Shown here piece after piece: positions 43,484-51,708 of a stretch of DNA of 64,000 nt. Position numbers and translations under genes: made by a program. The stretch comes from Parvularcula marina (lineage in GTDB: Bacteria > Pseudomonadota > Alphaproteobacteria > Caulobacterales > Parvularculaceae), in NCBI RefSeq assembly GCF_003399445.1, contig NZ_QUQO01000001.1:372001-436000 (forward strand). The letters are read 5' to 3'. The notes beneath the pieces were generated by a model. It was not told the origin of the DNA, searched no databases, and was given only the letters and a program-made list of their open reading frames with translations. Each line of letters opens with the position of its first letter. Positions within the stretch are counted from its first letter, which is position 1.

Positions 43484-43870
43484 ATGCTTATGCGTCTTTT
43501 TAGCCTGACCATCATTGCGTGCCTTACGGCTGGCTGCACTCTTCTGAAGCCGGTGCCCGGCTGGCAGCCAGAACGCCCCGTTGTCATCGGGTCGACCAGC
43601 TATGACTGGAGCGTGCCGCTCCTGACTGATGCGGTGGTGGACACGATCGACTTTGAAGGTGGCGCCATCATCCGTGTGGAACCCAAGCTGGAGAAGACAT
43701 CGATCCTGTTTGCAGGACCTCAAGGACGATATGTTGTTGAGATCGAGACCGTCGCGCCGAACACATCTACCGTCACGCTTGGCTACCCGCAGGATTCAAT
43801 AGGCGCGACGCCGGAAATCGCCGACGGGTTTTTCGCATCGCTCGAGAAACGCCTCGGCATGGTGAACTAG
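43484..43870 (+). CDS. Small lipoprotein
   Basis: A 128-residue predicted lipoprotein with signal peptide MLMRLFSLTIIACLTAGC and C18 as lipidation site. The mature part is beta-rich (RYVVEIETVAPNTSTVTLGY), ending LEKRLGMVN. Start could also be ATG 43490. No family recognised. It converges with the alpha/beta hydrolase gene with a 4-base overlap of the coding ends. Confidence 0.68.
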   Translation: MLMRLFSLTIIACLTAGCTLLKPVPGWQPERPVVIGSTSYDWSVPLLTDAVVDTIDFEGGAIIRVEPKLEKTSILFAGPQGRYVVEIETVAPNTSTVTLGYPQDSIGATPEIADGFFASLEKRLGMVN

Positions 43871-44787
43871 TCGAGTAGCAACCGGCGGATCGCCGCCAGT
43901 TCCGTCTCGAATGCTTCCGTGCCCGGAGAGACAAGCTCGACATGCCCGCCAGGCACCTCAACGAAATGTGCTTCATCCCCTGAAAGGTCAGCCTTCAATG
44001 TCCATTGCTCGCCCAGAATGGACGGCGCGATGCGATCCCGCGCACCATTGATGCTGACCTGAATCGTGCCGAGCGGCAGGAGATTGACTGGTGAGGTTTC
44101 GGAGAACCCGTTCGGGCCTTCAAGCCTGTCCTTGATATCGGCAAGGCAGGATTTGAGGGTCAGCGGTTCGGACGCTTCAAGATCGGCAAGCCCGCCGGAA
44201 TTAACGACACCGTAGAGGCGTGCAGGATCTTCCGTGTAAAGCGCGCTTGATGACGGCAGGCGATGCCGCCCCGCCGCCCAGATCGCCAGATGACCACCCG
44301 CCGAGTGACCAAATGCAACGATTTTTGACGTATCAAGACCGAATTCGCCCCCGCGCTCCATCAGCGCATCGGCGGCGCGCCCGACATCGAGGAAAGTGCC
44401 GGGATAGCCGCCCCCCTCCTCATCGACGCCACGATATTCGATGTTCCAGACTGCAATTCCCGCTGCACGCAGGGCTTCGGCCGAGTAATTCATCAGAGTA
44501 CGGTCGGCGATGGCCTTCTGCCAGCAGCCGCCATGGATCATCAGGACAACCGGGTGTGGTCCCTCGCCCTCCGGCAGCCAGAGATCGACAATATCGGTGT
44601 CGCCGTCGCCAATCCGTATAGATTGCGTCGGTGCAGGCAATGGGCGACCCAGAAGGTCCGGCCAGCTCATCAATGGCGCATCATCGCGCAAATCGGCTTG
44701 CGGTGGGCTGATCACTGGCGGCACGCCTGCATGAGCAGAAACGACGAGCAAGAGCGGCAGGAGAGCCGAGCCAAGGATACGCCTCAC
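43867..44787 (-). CDS. Exported alpha/beta hydrolase
   Basis: A 306-residue esterase-type alpha/beta hydrolase with a signal peptide (MRRILGSALLPLLLVVSAHA). The oxyanion motif is HGGCWQ, the nucleophile elbow GHSAGG, the acid is probably in NGARDRIAP, and the His in PGGHVELV. HGG-x-W resembles arylformamidases, and kynureninase lies 446 bases away divergently, but the signal peptide argues against a kynurenine pathway role. It overlaps the upstream membrane-protein gene by 4 bases. Confidence 0.8.
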   Translation of the reverse strand: MRRILGSALLPLLLVVSAHAGVPPVISPPQADLRDDAPLMSWPDLLGRPLPAPTQSIRIGDGDTDIVDLWLPEGEGPHPVVLMIHGGCWQKAIADRTLMNYSAEALRAAGIAVWNIEYRGVDEEGGGYPGTFLDVGRAADALMERGGEFGLDTSKIVAFGHSAGGHLAIWAAGRHRLPSSSALYTEDPARLYGVVNSGGLADLEASEPLTLKSCLADIKDRLEGPNGFSETSPVNLLPLGTIQVSINGARDRIAPSILGEQWTLKADLSGDEAHFVEVPGGHVELVSPGTEAFETELAAIRRLLLD

Positions 44788-45140
44788 GCCTTGCGCCGTC
44801 CGAATTTGATCAGCAGCCAGAGGACAAGGATCGAAGCCGCCGCAAAGCCGATCTGGATAAGAAGACTGCCGCCTGCATCCCCTCTGCCGCCCGCATCGAT
44901 CGAGGAGGTGCCCACTCGCTCACCACCGGCGGTGCCCGTATCGGCGCCGGAAAGATTCGCGATCAGCCCGCTCCATTTATCCGCAAGATCGGCGATAGCG
45001 GCGAGCGCCATATTACCGCCCGAGCGCAACAGCGCATCGGTATCAACCCCCATATGGTCTTTGAGAATATCGAGCGAGGTCAACCCCAGCGTGCCGAGCG
45101 CAGCCAGCAGCATGAAAAGCCGGACGATGAAAGAAAACAT
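44784..45140 (-). CDS. 118-residue two-pass membrane protein
   Basis: Two hydrophobic segments bracket a Gly/Ser/Ala-rich loop: MFSFIVRLFMLLAALGTLGL at the start and LIQIGFAAASILVLWLLIKF at the end, with a basic C-terminus. GGGAGG before ATG 45140 sets the start although the frame runs to 45176. It overlaps the hydrolase by 4 bases (ATGA), so the two are coupled. No family recognised. Confidence 0.62.
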   Translation of the reverse strand: MFSFIVRLFMLLAALGTLGLTSLDILKDHMGVDTDALLRSGGNMALAAIADLADKWSGLIANLSGADTGTAGGERVGTSSIDAGGRGDAGGSLLIQIGFAAASILVLWLLIKFGRRKA

Positions 45141-45232
45141 GGGACGCCTCCCGTTGTGACGCCTTAAGAGTCGCATCCGGACGGGCGCGCGTCAATCGTG
45201 ACCCGGCCCCCGCGACCCTGTAAGGCGGTCTG

Positions 45233-46456
45233 ATGACGACGAGTTTCCCCTCCTCTTTTGACGATTGTGTGGCACGCGACCGGGACGACCCTTTGGCCGA
45301 GCGGCGCGATCTTTTCGCATTGCCTGATGGGCTTCTTTATCTAGACGGTCATTCGTTGGGCCCGGCGACGCACAAGGCGCTGGCCCGGCTGGAACAGGCA
45401 GCAAAAGACGAATGGGCCCAAGGGCTTATCAGGTCGTGGAATGATGCGGGCTGGATCGATCTTGCACGGGACACCGGCGCCCGGATCGCAAGGCTGATCG
45501 GCGCCGGACCGGACGAAGTGCTGGTCTGCGATTCGGTCTCGACCAATCTCTTCAAGCTCGCCGCTGCTGCGCGGGACCTATCGGCCTCCCCCACTCTGAT
45601 TATCGAGGAGGACGAGTTCCCGACGGACCAGTATATCGCCGAGGGGCTTGCGCAACTAACGAAGTCCAATTTGCTTCGTGTACGGCCCGATGAGGGGCTC
45701 CAGCGGCTGGCCGAGACCGGCGGGATCCTGATCCGCAGTGCAGTCAATTACCGAACCGCAGCGGTTGCAGATATGAAGGAGGCTGAAAAGGTCGCGGACC
45801 TTTCCGGCGGGGTGATCGTCTGGGATCTCAGCCATGCGACGGGGGTTCTGGCGCTAGATATGTCGATTGCGCGACTGGCGGCAGGGTGTACGTATAAATA
45901 TCTCAATGGCGGCCCCGGCGCACCCGCCTTTATTTATGTGCGGCAGGATGTGGCGAACCGGATCACAAGTCCGCTCCCCGGCTGGATGGGACATAAATCC
46001 CCATTCAACTTTGCCAGTCATTATGAGCCGGCAGACGGCGTCGCCCGCTTTGCAAATGGCACACCGCCTATCCTGTCGCTTTCAGCGCTCGCAGCTGCGC
46101 TTGATGCGTTTGAAGGGATCACACCCGCAGAGCTTGAAGCGAAAGCCAGAGCTTTGGGAGACTTCTGCCTGTCGCTGGCGGAAAAGATCGGCCTACAGAG
46201 CAGCTCACCTGCCATAAGCACGCGCCGGGGCGGTCATGTCACGCTTCATCATGAAAATGGCTATGCCATCATTCAGGCACTTATCGCTCGCGGGATCATC
46301 GGTGATTTTCGGTCACCCGATGCCATGCGGTTCGGGTTTTCTCCCCTTTATACAGGCTTTGCGGATGTCTGGCGCGCCATGGACGCGCTCGGAGATGTGC
46401 TGAAGACCGGAGAATGGGACAGCCCCACCTTCCTCGCGCGCGCAAAAGTGACGTAA
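45233..46456 (+). CDS. kynU: Kynureninase
   Basis: A 407-residue PLP enzyme that splits kynurenine to anthranilate and alanine (or 3-hydroxykynurenine to 3-hydroxyanthranilate) in tryptophan breakdown. YLDGHSLGP near the start, SVSTNLFKL, WDLSHATG and the PLP-lysine loop AGCTYKYLNGGPGAPAF are all family hallmarks, and SPLPGWMGHKSPF and RFGFSPLY are present. It is a single gene here: no tryptophan dioxygenase or other pathway gene adjoins, except for the divergent hydrolase. Start at ATG 45233. Confidence 0.93.
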   Translation: MTTSFPSSFDDCVARDRDDPLAERRDLFALPDGLLYLDGHSLGPATHKALARLEQAAKDEWAQGLIRSWNDAGWIDLARDTGARIARLIGAGPDEVLVCDSVSTNLFKLAAAARDLSASPTLIIEEDEFPTDQYIAEGLAQLTKSNLLRVRPDEGLQRLAETGGILIRSAVNYRTAAVADMKEAEKVADLSGGVIVWDLSHATGVLALDMSIARLAAGCTYKYLNGGPGAPAFIYVRQDVANRITSPLPGWMGHKSPFNFASHYEPADGVARFANGTPPILSLSALAAALDAFEGITPAELEAKARALGDFCLSLAEKIGLQSSSPAISTRRGGHVTLHHENGYAIIQALIARGIIGDFRSPDAMRFGFSPLYTGFADVWRAMDALGDVLKTGEWDSPTFLARAKVT

Positions 46457-46545
46457 TTGCGGCCTACGGAACTGTTAGCATCACCGCGCGGAACGGCAGC
46501 CGCGACTTCACGTTTTCTTCTTGTTGACAGACATGGAGGCGAACG

Positions 46546-47229
46546 ATGTTCGACCGGAGAATACTGCTTGTGACCGCGGCGTCGCTTTCCCTTGCCGCAT
46601 GTGGCGATAACGCTTCGACCGAGGCCGACTTTGCTGAGAATGATGTCGAGGACCAGAAGGCCCCGACCGAGGATATGACGGCGGTAGAACCCGCCTTTGT
46701 CCGTGCCGACAGCATCGATATCGAGGACCAGCTTGATGGCGCGACGAGTTCGGAAGACCTCTTCGAAGACGATCATCCCGTTATGCTTGCCTATGTGCGG
46801 GATACGGATGATGTCGAAGAACTGGTCAATGAGAAATTCGAGGAAGCCGACCGTGACGGCAATGGCGAACTCGATGATCGCGAATATCTGACCGTCGCCG
46901 TGGCCCTTGGCCAGTCTTATACGGAGCCAACTGTACCGCTGGTACCGATGGATGAAACGGGTGATGTGACGGATGAAACCGAGACGGCCGAAGCCGATAC
47001 GGAAGAAGCCGAAGCTGAACCCGTCTCCGTCGAAGGCTGGCGCGTCGCCAGCCACACCGAATTCCGCGATGCCGTTGCCGGTGAAAACGAAGCTGTTGAA
47101 CGCAGCGAGCTTCGCGAGGCCCTGATGGCCCGGTTCGAAGCGGCGGATACGGATGACAGTGGCGCCCTTGATGAAGAAGAGTTCGAGATGTTCTCCTTCT
47201 ACGCCCGAGCGGTGCCGAGTTCGGTCTAA
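46546..47229 (+). CDS. EF-hand calcium-binding lipoprotein
   Basis: A 227-residue predicted lipoprotein (signal to C19 in SLAAC). Two canonical 12-residue EF-hand loops are seen: D102-R-D-G-N-G-E-L-D-D-R-E113 and D201-T-D-D-S-G-A-L-D-E-E-E212, each followed by a helix. The linker between them is extremely acidic (DETGDVTDETETAEADTEEA). It is probably an envelope Ca2+ sensor or buffer. GGAGG precedes the ATG and a strong terminator follows, so it is a single-gene unit. Confidence 0.82.
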   Translation: MFDRRILLVTAASLSLAACGDNASTEADFAENDVEDQKAPTEDMTAVEPAFVRADSIDIEDQLDGATSSEDLFEDDHPVMLAYVRDTDDVEELVNEKFEEADRDGNGELDDREYLTVAVALGQSYTEPTVPLVPMDETGDVTDETETAEADTEEAEAEPVSVEGWRVASHTEFRDAVAGENEAVERSELREALMARFEAADTDDSGALDEEEFEMFSFYARAVPSSV

Positions 47230-47246
47230 GCCCTGAATGCCCCCTT

Positions 47247-47275
47247 AAAGGCGAGGCCCAGAGCCTCGCCTTTTT
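47247..47275 (+). terminator. Rho-independent terminator of the EF-hand gene
   Basis: AAAGGCGAGGC (47247-47257) pairs perfectly with GCCTCGCCTTT (47263-47273) around CCAGA, followed by further T. It is 17 bases after the stop. Confidence 0.95.
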
Positions 47276-47314
47276 CATATTGCGATCCCTCCCCGTCTGC
47301 CGCAAATCCGGGAG

Positions 47315-48511
47315 ATGATCGGCTTCCTCAAGCAGAATTTCCGCTGGATTGCTGGCGGCGCCTTGCTGACCTTCGCGTCGAGCTTCGGGCAGACCTTTTT
47401 CGTCTCAGGGGCCAGTGCCGAATGGCGGGCGCTCTTTGGGCTGAGTGATGGCCAGTTCGGCACGCTATACATGATTGCGACGCTGTGCAGCGCACTGTCG
47501 TTGCCCTTTATCGGCCGACTGGTCGATGTCTGGCCTGAGCACAAGGTCATCATGCTGACCATCCCGGTGCTGGCCTTTGCCTGTCTGCTCGCCGCCTATG
47601 CGCCCAACGTGCTGGTCCTGGGGTTTGCGATCTATCTATTGCGGCTCTTTGGCCAGGGGATGATGAGCCATATCGCGATCACCGCGACGGGACGGTGGTT
47701 TGCCGCCCAGCGCGGGCGCGCCATGTCGCTGGTCGTGCTCGGCCATCAGGGCGGCGAAGCGATCCTCCCGTCCCTTTACGTGGCGATCTCACTGGCAGCC
47801 GGATGGCAGATGGCGTGGACACTTGGCGCAGGCGCGCTCCTGCTTATTGCCCTGCCAATCGCGGTCACCGCTTTCCGGGTACCGCGAACGCCGCGAGGAC
47901 ATGCGCCGGAGATCGAGACCGAGGCCCGCAACTGGACTCGCGCGGAAGCCTTACGCGACCCGATCTTCTGGGTCCTTTTAATGGGTGTCCTTGCCCCGCC
48001 CTTTATCGGCACAACGATTTTCTTCCATCAGGATTACCTGACCGCTTATCGCGGCTGGCCGGCCGCCCTTTTTGCGACGGGCTTTACCGCCATGGCACTG
48101 ACGACAGTCTGTTTCGCGCTTATCTGTGGGGCGTTGATCGATCGCTTCGGGGCAAGGCGCATCCTGCCGTTCTTCCTGATCCCCCTGTCGAGCGCGTGTT
48201 TCTCTGCCTCAGTGATCGAAAGCGGGACCGGGCTTTATGTCTTCATGATCCTGCTGGGGGTCAGTTACGGCTTCTCCTCGACCCTGTTCGGTAGTCTGTG
48301 GCCGGAGATTTACGGCACGAAACATTTAGGCGCGATCCGCTCGGTGATGATGCCCTTCATGGTCTTTGCGACCGCCGCAGGCCCCGGCATCACCGGCACG
48401 CTGATTGATCGCGGCGTCTCGCTGCCAACCCAACTGTTAGCGATGGGCAGTTATTGCCTCATCGCCTGCGTGATCATGGGGTTTGCCTCATGGCGCCTGC
48501 GTCACAGGTAA
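47315..48511 (+). CDS. MFS transporter
   Basis: A 398-residue major facilitator with about 12 hydrophobic helices. The loop GRLVDVWPEHK between helices 2 and 3 matches the MFS motif A position and GALIDRFGARR the equivalent in the second half. FFHQDYLTAYRGW and LGHQGGEAILPS are distinctive, but the substrate is not clear; it resembles the oxalate/monocarboxylate side of the superfamily. The GGGAG just before ATG 47315 is too close to be a good ribosome site. Confidence 0.8.
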   Translation: MIGFLKQNFRWIAGGALLTFASSFGQTFFVSGASAEWRALFGLSDGQFGTLYMIATLCSALSLPFIGRLVDVWPEHKVIMLTIPVLAFACLLAAYAPNVLVLGFAIYLLRLFGQGMMSHIAITATGRWFAAQRGRAMSLVVLGHQGGEAILPSLYVAISLAAGWQMAWTLGAGALLLIALPIAVTAFRVPRTPRGHAPEIETEARNWTRAEALRDPIFWVLLMGVLAPPFIGTTIFFHQDYLTAYRGWPAALFATGFTAMALTTVCFALICGALIDRFGARRILPFFLIPLSSACFSASVIESGTGLYVFMILLGVSYGFSSTLFGSLWPEIYGTKHLGAIRSVMMPFMVFATAAGPGITGTLIDRGVSLPTQLLAMGSYCLIACVIMGFASWRLRHR

Positions 48512-48517
48512 GAACGC

Positions 48518-48814
48518 TCAGTCGCCGTCCTTTTTGACAACCGCTGCCTCGATCTTCGAGACCTTGTTGTATTGTGCGAAGAGTACGATCCACAGCTCGC
48601 ATGTGACACGCCAAACCAGCACGCCGACAACATAGCCGAAACAGGTCAATAGCAGACCAGAAAATCCTGCCCCGAAACTTAGCCGGAACGCCGCCAGCGC
48701 TGCGAACAAGGACCCCAAAGCACCGAGCGTGATGAAGATAAGTCCGATGTAATACAAAAGTTTGATGAGCCCTTCGCCCATCAGCTTGTCGAAACTCAGC
48801 AGCTTACCGATCAT
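48518..48814 (-). CDS. DUF4282 membrane protein
   Basis: A 98-residue two-helix membrane protein matching DUF4282 through its MGEGLIKLLYYIGLI start, GLLLTCFGYVVGVLVWRV and CELWIVLF. Function unknown. Its ribosome site GGGAG lies inside the 3' arm of the preceding terminator hairpin, so initiation and termination compete for the same bases. It converges with the MFS gene. Confidence 0.82.
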   Translation of the reverse strand: MIGKLLSFDKLMGEGLIKLLYYIGLIFITLGALGSLFAALAAFRLSFGAGFSGLLLTCFGYVVGVLVWRVTCELWIVLFAQYNKVSKIEAAVVKKDGD

Positions 48815-48817
48815 GAC

Positions 48818-48854
48818 AAAAACTCCCTCTAAAGCCGTCAGCTCTAGAGGGAGT
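48818..48854 (-). terminator. Terminator whose 3' arm holds the DUF4282 ribosome site
   Basis: On the minus strand ACTCCCTCTAGAGC pairs with GCTTTAGAGGGAGT (14-bp stem with one mismatch, five-base loop), followed by five T and then the DUF4282 ATG. It ends the cyclophilin operon. The GGGAG used for DUF4282 translation is in the 3' arm. Confidence 0.85.
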
Positions 48855-48891
48855 CGTTTCGATTACAAAAAGAGGAAATCCGTAAAACCGA

Positions 48892-49338
48892 TCAGTCGTC
48901 GATCTTGCGGAAACTCTTGATCTTTGTCGGATTCTTGGGCGGCTCGCCCTTATGGATCGCGTGAACAGCATCCATGCCTTCGACCACACGGCCCCAGGCA
49001 GTATACTGATTATCAAGGAAGGTCGCATCATCAATGCAGATGAAGAACTGGCTCGACGCCGAGTTCGGATCCTGCGCGCGCGCCATAGAGCAGACGCCCT
49101 CGACATGCGGGGTGTCGTTGAATTCAGCCGGAATGTTCTCATCCGCGCCGCCCATGCCATTGCCGTCCGGGCAACCGCCCTGGGCCATGAAGCCGTCAAT
49201 GACGCGGTGGAAAGTCAGGCCGTCATAGAAGCCGTCTTCTGCAAGACGTGCGATCTGTTCAACGTGTTTCGGCGCCTTGTCATCGAACGCCTCGATGATC
49301 ACGTCGCCGGTTTCAAGTTCAAGTTTGAGTTTGGTCAT
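48892..49338 (-). CDS. ppiB: Cytoplasmic cyclophilin-type peptidyl-prolyl isomerase
   Basis: A 148-residue cyclophilin without signal peptide. FHRVIDGFMAQGG holds the catalytic Arg, CSMARAQDPNSASSQFFIC the core motif and GRVVEGMDAV the closing helix. It catalyses proline isomerisation during folding. The open frame extends to 49383, but ATG 49338 overlaps the upstream cyclophilin stop (ATGA), giving a coupled pair. The terminator follows. Confidence 0.9.
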   Translation of the reverse strand: MTKLKLELETGDVIIEAFDDKAPKHVEQIARLAEDGFYDGLTFHRVIDGFMAQGGCPDGNGMGGADENIPAEFNDTPHVEGVCSMARAQDPNSASSQFFICIDDATFLDNQYTAWGRVVEGMDAVHAIHKGEPPKNPTKIKSFRKIDD

Positions 49339-50240
49339 TCTGTGAGTTCGCCATTGATTCGGATGGGCACGTCGATACCGCAAGCCTCTCGGACATAGCC
49401 ATTCGACGTCACGCGAAGGCTGGTCGTGAGATACTTCTCGAAGGTATCGGACGCAGGGTTTAGATATTCGACTGTCTGCTGTTCCGCCGCTGGCAATTGC
49501 CGCATCATCCGCATCCGGACGATAGGTGTCGGCCGTACAGGCGGCTCACCACGCGAGATCCGCTTAGCATGCTGGAAGCCGCTGACGACTTTGCCCCAGA
49601 CCGTATAGCCCTGATCCAGCGAGCCGCGGCGGTCGCCATACATGATGAAGAACTGGCTGTTCGCGCTGTTCGGTGATTGCGCGCGCGCCATAGACATGAC
49701 GCCCTGACAATGGAGGCCCCAAAGGGCGTAGACGTCATTATTGAGGAATTTCGGCAGAGTCGGCGGCTGGGTGCCAACCGGAACAACGCCGACAAAACCG
49801 ATCTGTGCGGCGCGGTCATCCCGGCCGATAATCGCGACGTTCGAAACATGCGCTGCATCCTGCGCAAATTCGCCGGCAATGTCCGGCAGCTCAGAGCCGC
49901 CTGTGCCGGTGCCCGTCGGATCCCCGCCTTGCGCCATGAAGCCGTCAATCACGCGGTGGAAGATCGTGCCGTTGTAGAAGCCCTGGCTGGTCAAAGTGCG
50001 AACGCGCTCAATATGGTTTGGCGCCAGCTCCGGCTGCATCGCGATGATCATCGGCCCCGAAGGCAGGTCCATCACGACCAGATTGTCGGGATTGATGGTG
50101 ATCCAGTCGCTCTGCGGCGCCTGTTCGACCATCTCACGCAGGGATTGCTGGGGCGTATTTGATTGCGCCACCGAAACGGCCGGCAGGAAAGCCATAAGGG
50201 CGGCAGCGCCAGCCATGGCCATAAGCTTATTTCTCGACAA
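49335..50240 (-). CDS. Exported cyclophilin-type peptidyl-prolyl isomerase
   Basis: A 301-residue cyclophilin with a signal peptide (MAMAGAAALMAFLPAVSVAQ) and insertions in the domain. FHRVIDGFMAQGGDPTGTGT and MSMARAQSPNSANSQFFIMY are the catalytic blocks; the C-terminal 70 residues are an extra tail with a lone Cys. Start is probably TTG 50240 (AAAGGG upstream, basic n-region SRNK), although ATG 50222 is possible. Coupled to the cytoplasmic cyclophilin. In many alphaproteobacteria these follow gyrA-coaD; here an SDR gene on the other strand separates them. Confidence 0.83.
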   Translation of the reverse strand: MSRNKLMAMAGAAALMAFLPAVSVAQSNTPQQSLREMVEQAPQSDWITINPDNLVVMDLPSGPMIIAMQPELAPNHIERVRTLTSQGFYNGTIFHRVIDGFMAQGGDPTGTGTGGSELPDIAGEFAQDAAHVSNVAIIGRDDRAAQIGFVGVVPVGTQPPTLPKFLNNDVYALWGLHCQGVMSMARAQSPNSANSQFFIMYGDRRGSLDQGYTVWGKVVSGFQHAKRISRGEPPVRPTPIVRMRMMRQLPAAEQQTVEYLNPASDTFEKYLTTSLRVTSNGYVREACGIDVPIRINGELTE

Positions 50241-50442
50241 GGGATGCCCTTTCGTCCTGATCAGGAAGTGGGATAGCGGATTGGACGCGCGGCGCAAAGA
50301 CGCTGCGTCCTAAATCGTTGGAGAGGCAAAAATACCGATTCTGGCTCGGATTAGATAGCGAGGTCGCCGCAGGGTCCGGTATCCGCCAGCAGATCGCCCG
50401 CCGCTTTGTCATTCCGGTCTTCCCAATCAAGGAGGACGACGA

Positions 50443-51207
50443 ATGGGATTGCTGGATGGAAGAACGGTCATCATCACGGGCGCAAGTTCGGGCGTCGGTG
50501 AAGCCGCCGCGTATCTTTTCGCAAATGAAGGCGCGAATGTCGTTCTGACCGCGCGGCGGGCCACACGGCTCGAAGAGATCTGCGGGCGGATCGCGGACCA
50601 GGGCGGCAAAGCAAGCTTCATCGCCGGCGATCTCACCGATGCGGCGCTGCATAAGGCGCTGGTCGTGGAAGCTGTCCACCGGTTCGGCGGGCTTGATGCG
50701 GCCTTTAACAATGCAGGCGATCTTGGCGCCCTCGCCCCGACGGCTGAGCTAACCGACCAGGGATGGCGCGAGACGATTGAGCTCAATCTGACAGGGCATT
50801 TTCTTGCCGCGCGGGCGCAGATCCCGGCCCTGCTTGAAAGCGGGCATGGCTCGCTGATCTTCACGTCGAGCTTTGTCGGCCCCGAGGTCGGGTTTCCTTC
50901 CATGGCCGCCTATGCCGCCGCGAAAGCAGGACTTGTCGGGCTGATGCGCGTGATTTCCTCCGAATACGCCCCAATGGGCTTGCGCGCCAATGCGATCCTT
51001 TCGGGCGGCATCGATACGCCGATGGGCCGGGAGTCTGCGAACAGCCCGGAGGCTATGGATTACGTGAAGAACCTGCACGCGCTTAAGCGGATCGCTGCGC
51101 CTGAAGAGATTGCGAATGCCGCGCTTTATCTGGCCTCGGATCTGTCGAGTTTCGTGACCGGCACGGCCCACTCGGTCGAAGGCGGGGTCACGACCAGCCG
51201 GACATGA
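50443..51207 (+). CDS. SDR-family oxidoreductase
   Basis: A 254-residue short-chain dehydrogenase. TGASSGVGEA is the cofactor loop, AFNNAG the second motif, and the catalytic Ser, Tyr and Lys are in FTSSFVG and AAYAAAKAG. An Arg after the first strand (TARRATR) favours NADP. The substrate cannot be told. GGAGGACGACGA lies before the ATG. It stands on the plus strand between the leftward cyclophilin and coaD genes, interrupting a cluster usually co-directional, so it is probably an insertion. Confidence 0.82.
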   Translation: MGLLDGRTVIITGASSGVGEAAAYLFANEGANVVLTARRATRLEEICGRIADQGGKASFIAGDLTDAALHKALVVEAVHRFGGLDAAFNNAGDLGALAPTAELTDQGWRETIELNLTGHFLAARAQIPALLESGHGSLIFTSSFVGPEVGFPSMAAYAAAKAGLVGLMRVISSEYAPMGLRANAILSGGIDTPMGRESANSPEAMDYVKNLHALKRIAAPEEIANAALYLASDLSSFVTGTAHSVEGGVTTSRT

Positions 51208-51708
51208 TCAGCGGCCGACTTTCTTGAGGAGTTTCGGGACCACCGTGTCGGGCACGAAGGAAGAGATATCCCCGCCGAGCCGGGCGATTTCCTTGACCAG
51301 TTTCGAGGCAATCGCCTGGTAGCGGGCATCCGCCATCAGAAAGACGGTCTCGATTTCCTCATTCAGAAATGAGTTCATGCCGACCATCTGGAATTCATAT
51401 TCGAAGTCGGAAACCGCCCGTAAGCCTCGGATGATGACATCGGCCTTACAGTCCTCCGCGAAGCTCATCAGCAGATCATCGAAGGGTTTGACGACGATGT
51501 TGGCACGCTGGCCCTCATCCATGCCGTCAAGCGCTTCCTTGATCATCTCGACCCGCTCATCGAGGTCGAAGAGCGGTCCTTTGTCCTCATTGATCGCGAC
51601 CCCGATGATCAACGTATCGACGAGCTTCACCGCCCGGCGGATAATATCCGTATGCCCCAGCGTGATCGGGTCAAACGTGCCAGGATAGAGGCCGGTGAGT
51701 GAGGTCAT
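51208..51708 (-). CDS. coaD: Phosphopantetheine adenylyltransferase
   Basis: A 166-residue nucleotidyltransferase catalysing the fourth step of coenzyme A synthesis. YPGTFDPITLGHTDII carries the T/HxGH motif, RGLRAVSDFEYE the phosphopantetheine site and ISSFVPDTV the C-terminal ISS-type motif. It normally follows gyrA closely; here a 206-residue AT-rich gene lies between, overlapping its start by 4 bases. Essential housekeeping gene. Confidence 0.96.
   Translation of the reverse strand: MTSLTGLYPGTFDPITLGHTDIIRRAVKLVDTLIIGVAINEDKGPLFDLDERVEMIKEALDGMDEGQRANIVVKPFDDLLMSFAEDCKADVIIRGLRAVSDFEYEFQMVGMNSFLNEEIETVFLMADARYQAIASKLVKEIARLGGDISSFVPDTVVPKLLKKVGR

Noticed and set aside
46540-46552. CGAACGATGTTCG palindrome resembling a Gram-positive DinR/LexA box
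   Set aside because: Spacer is 3 bases, not 4, it overlaps the start codon of the EF-hand gene, and this genome uses the GTTC-N7-GTTC type.
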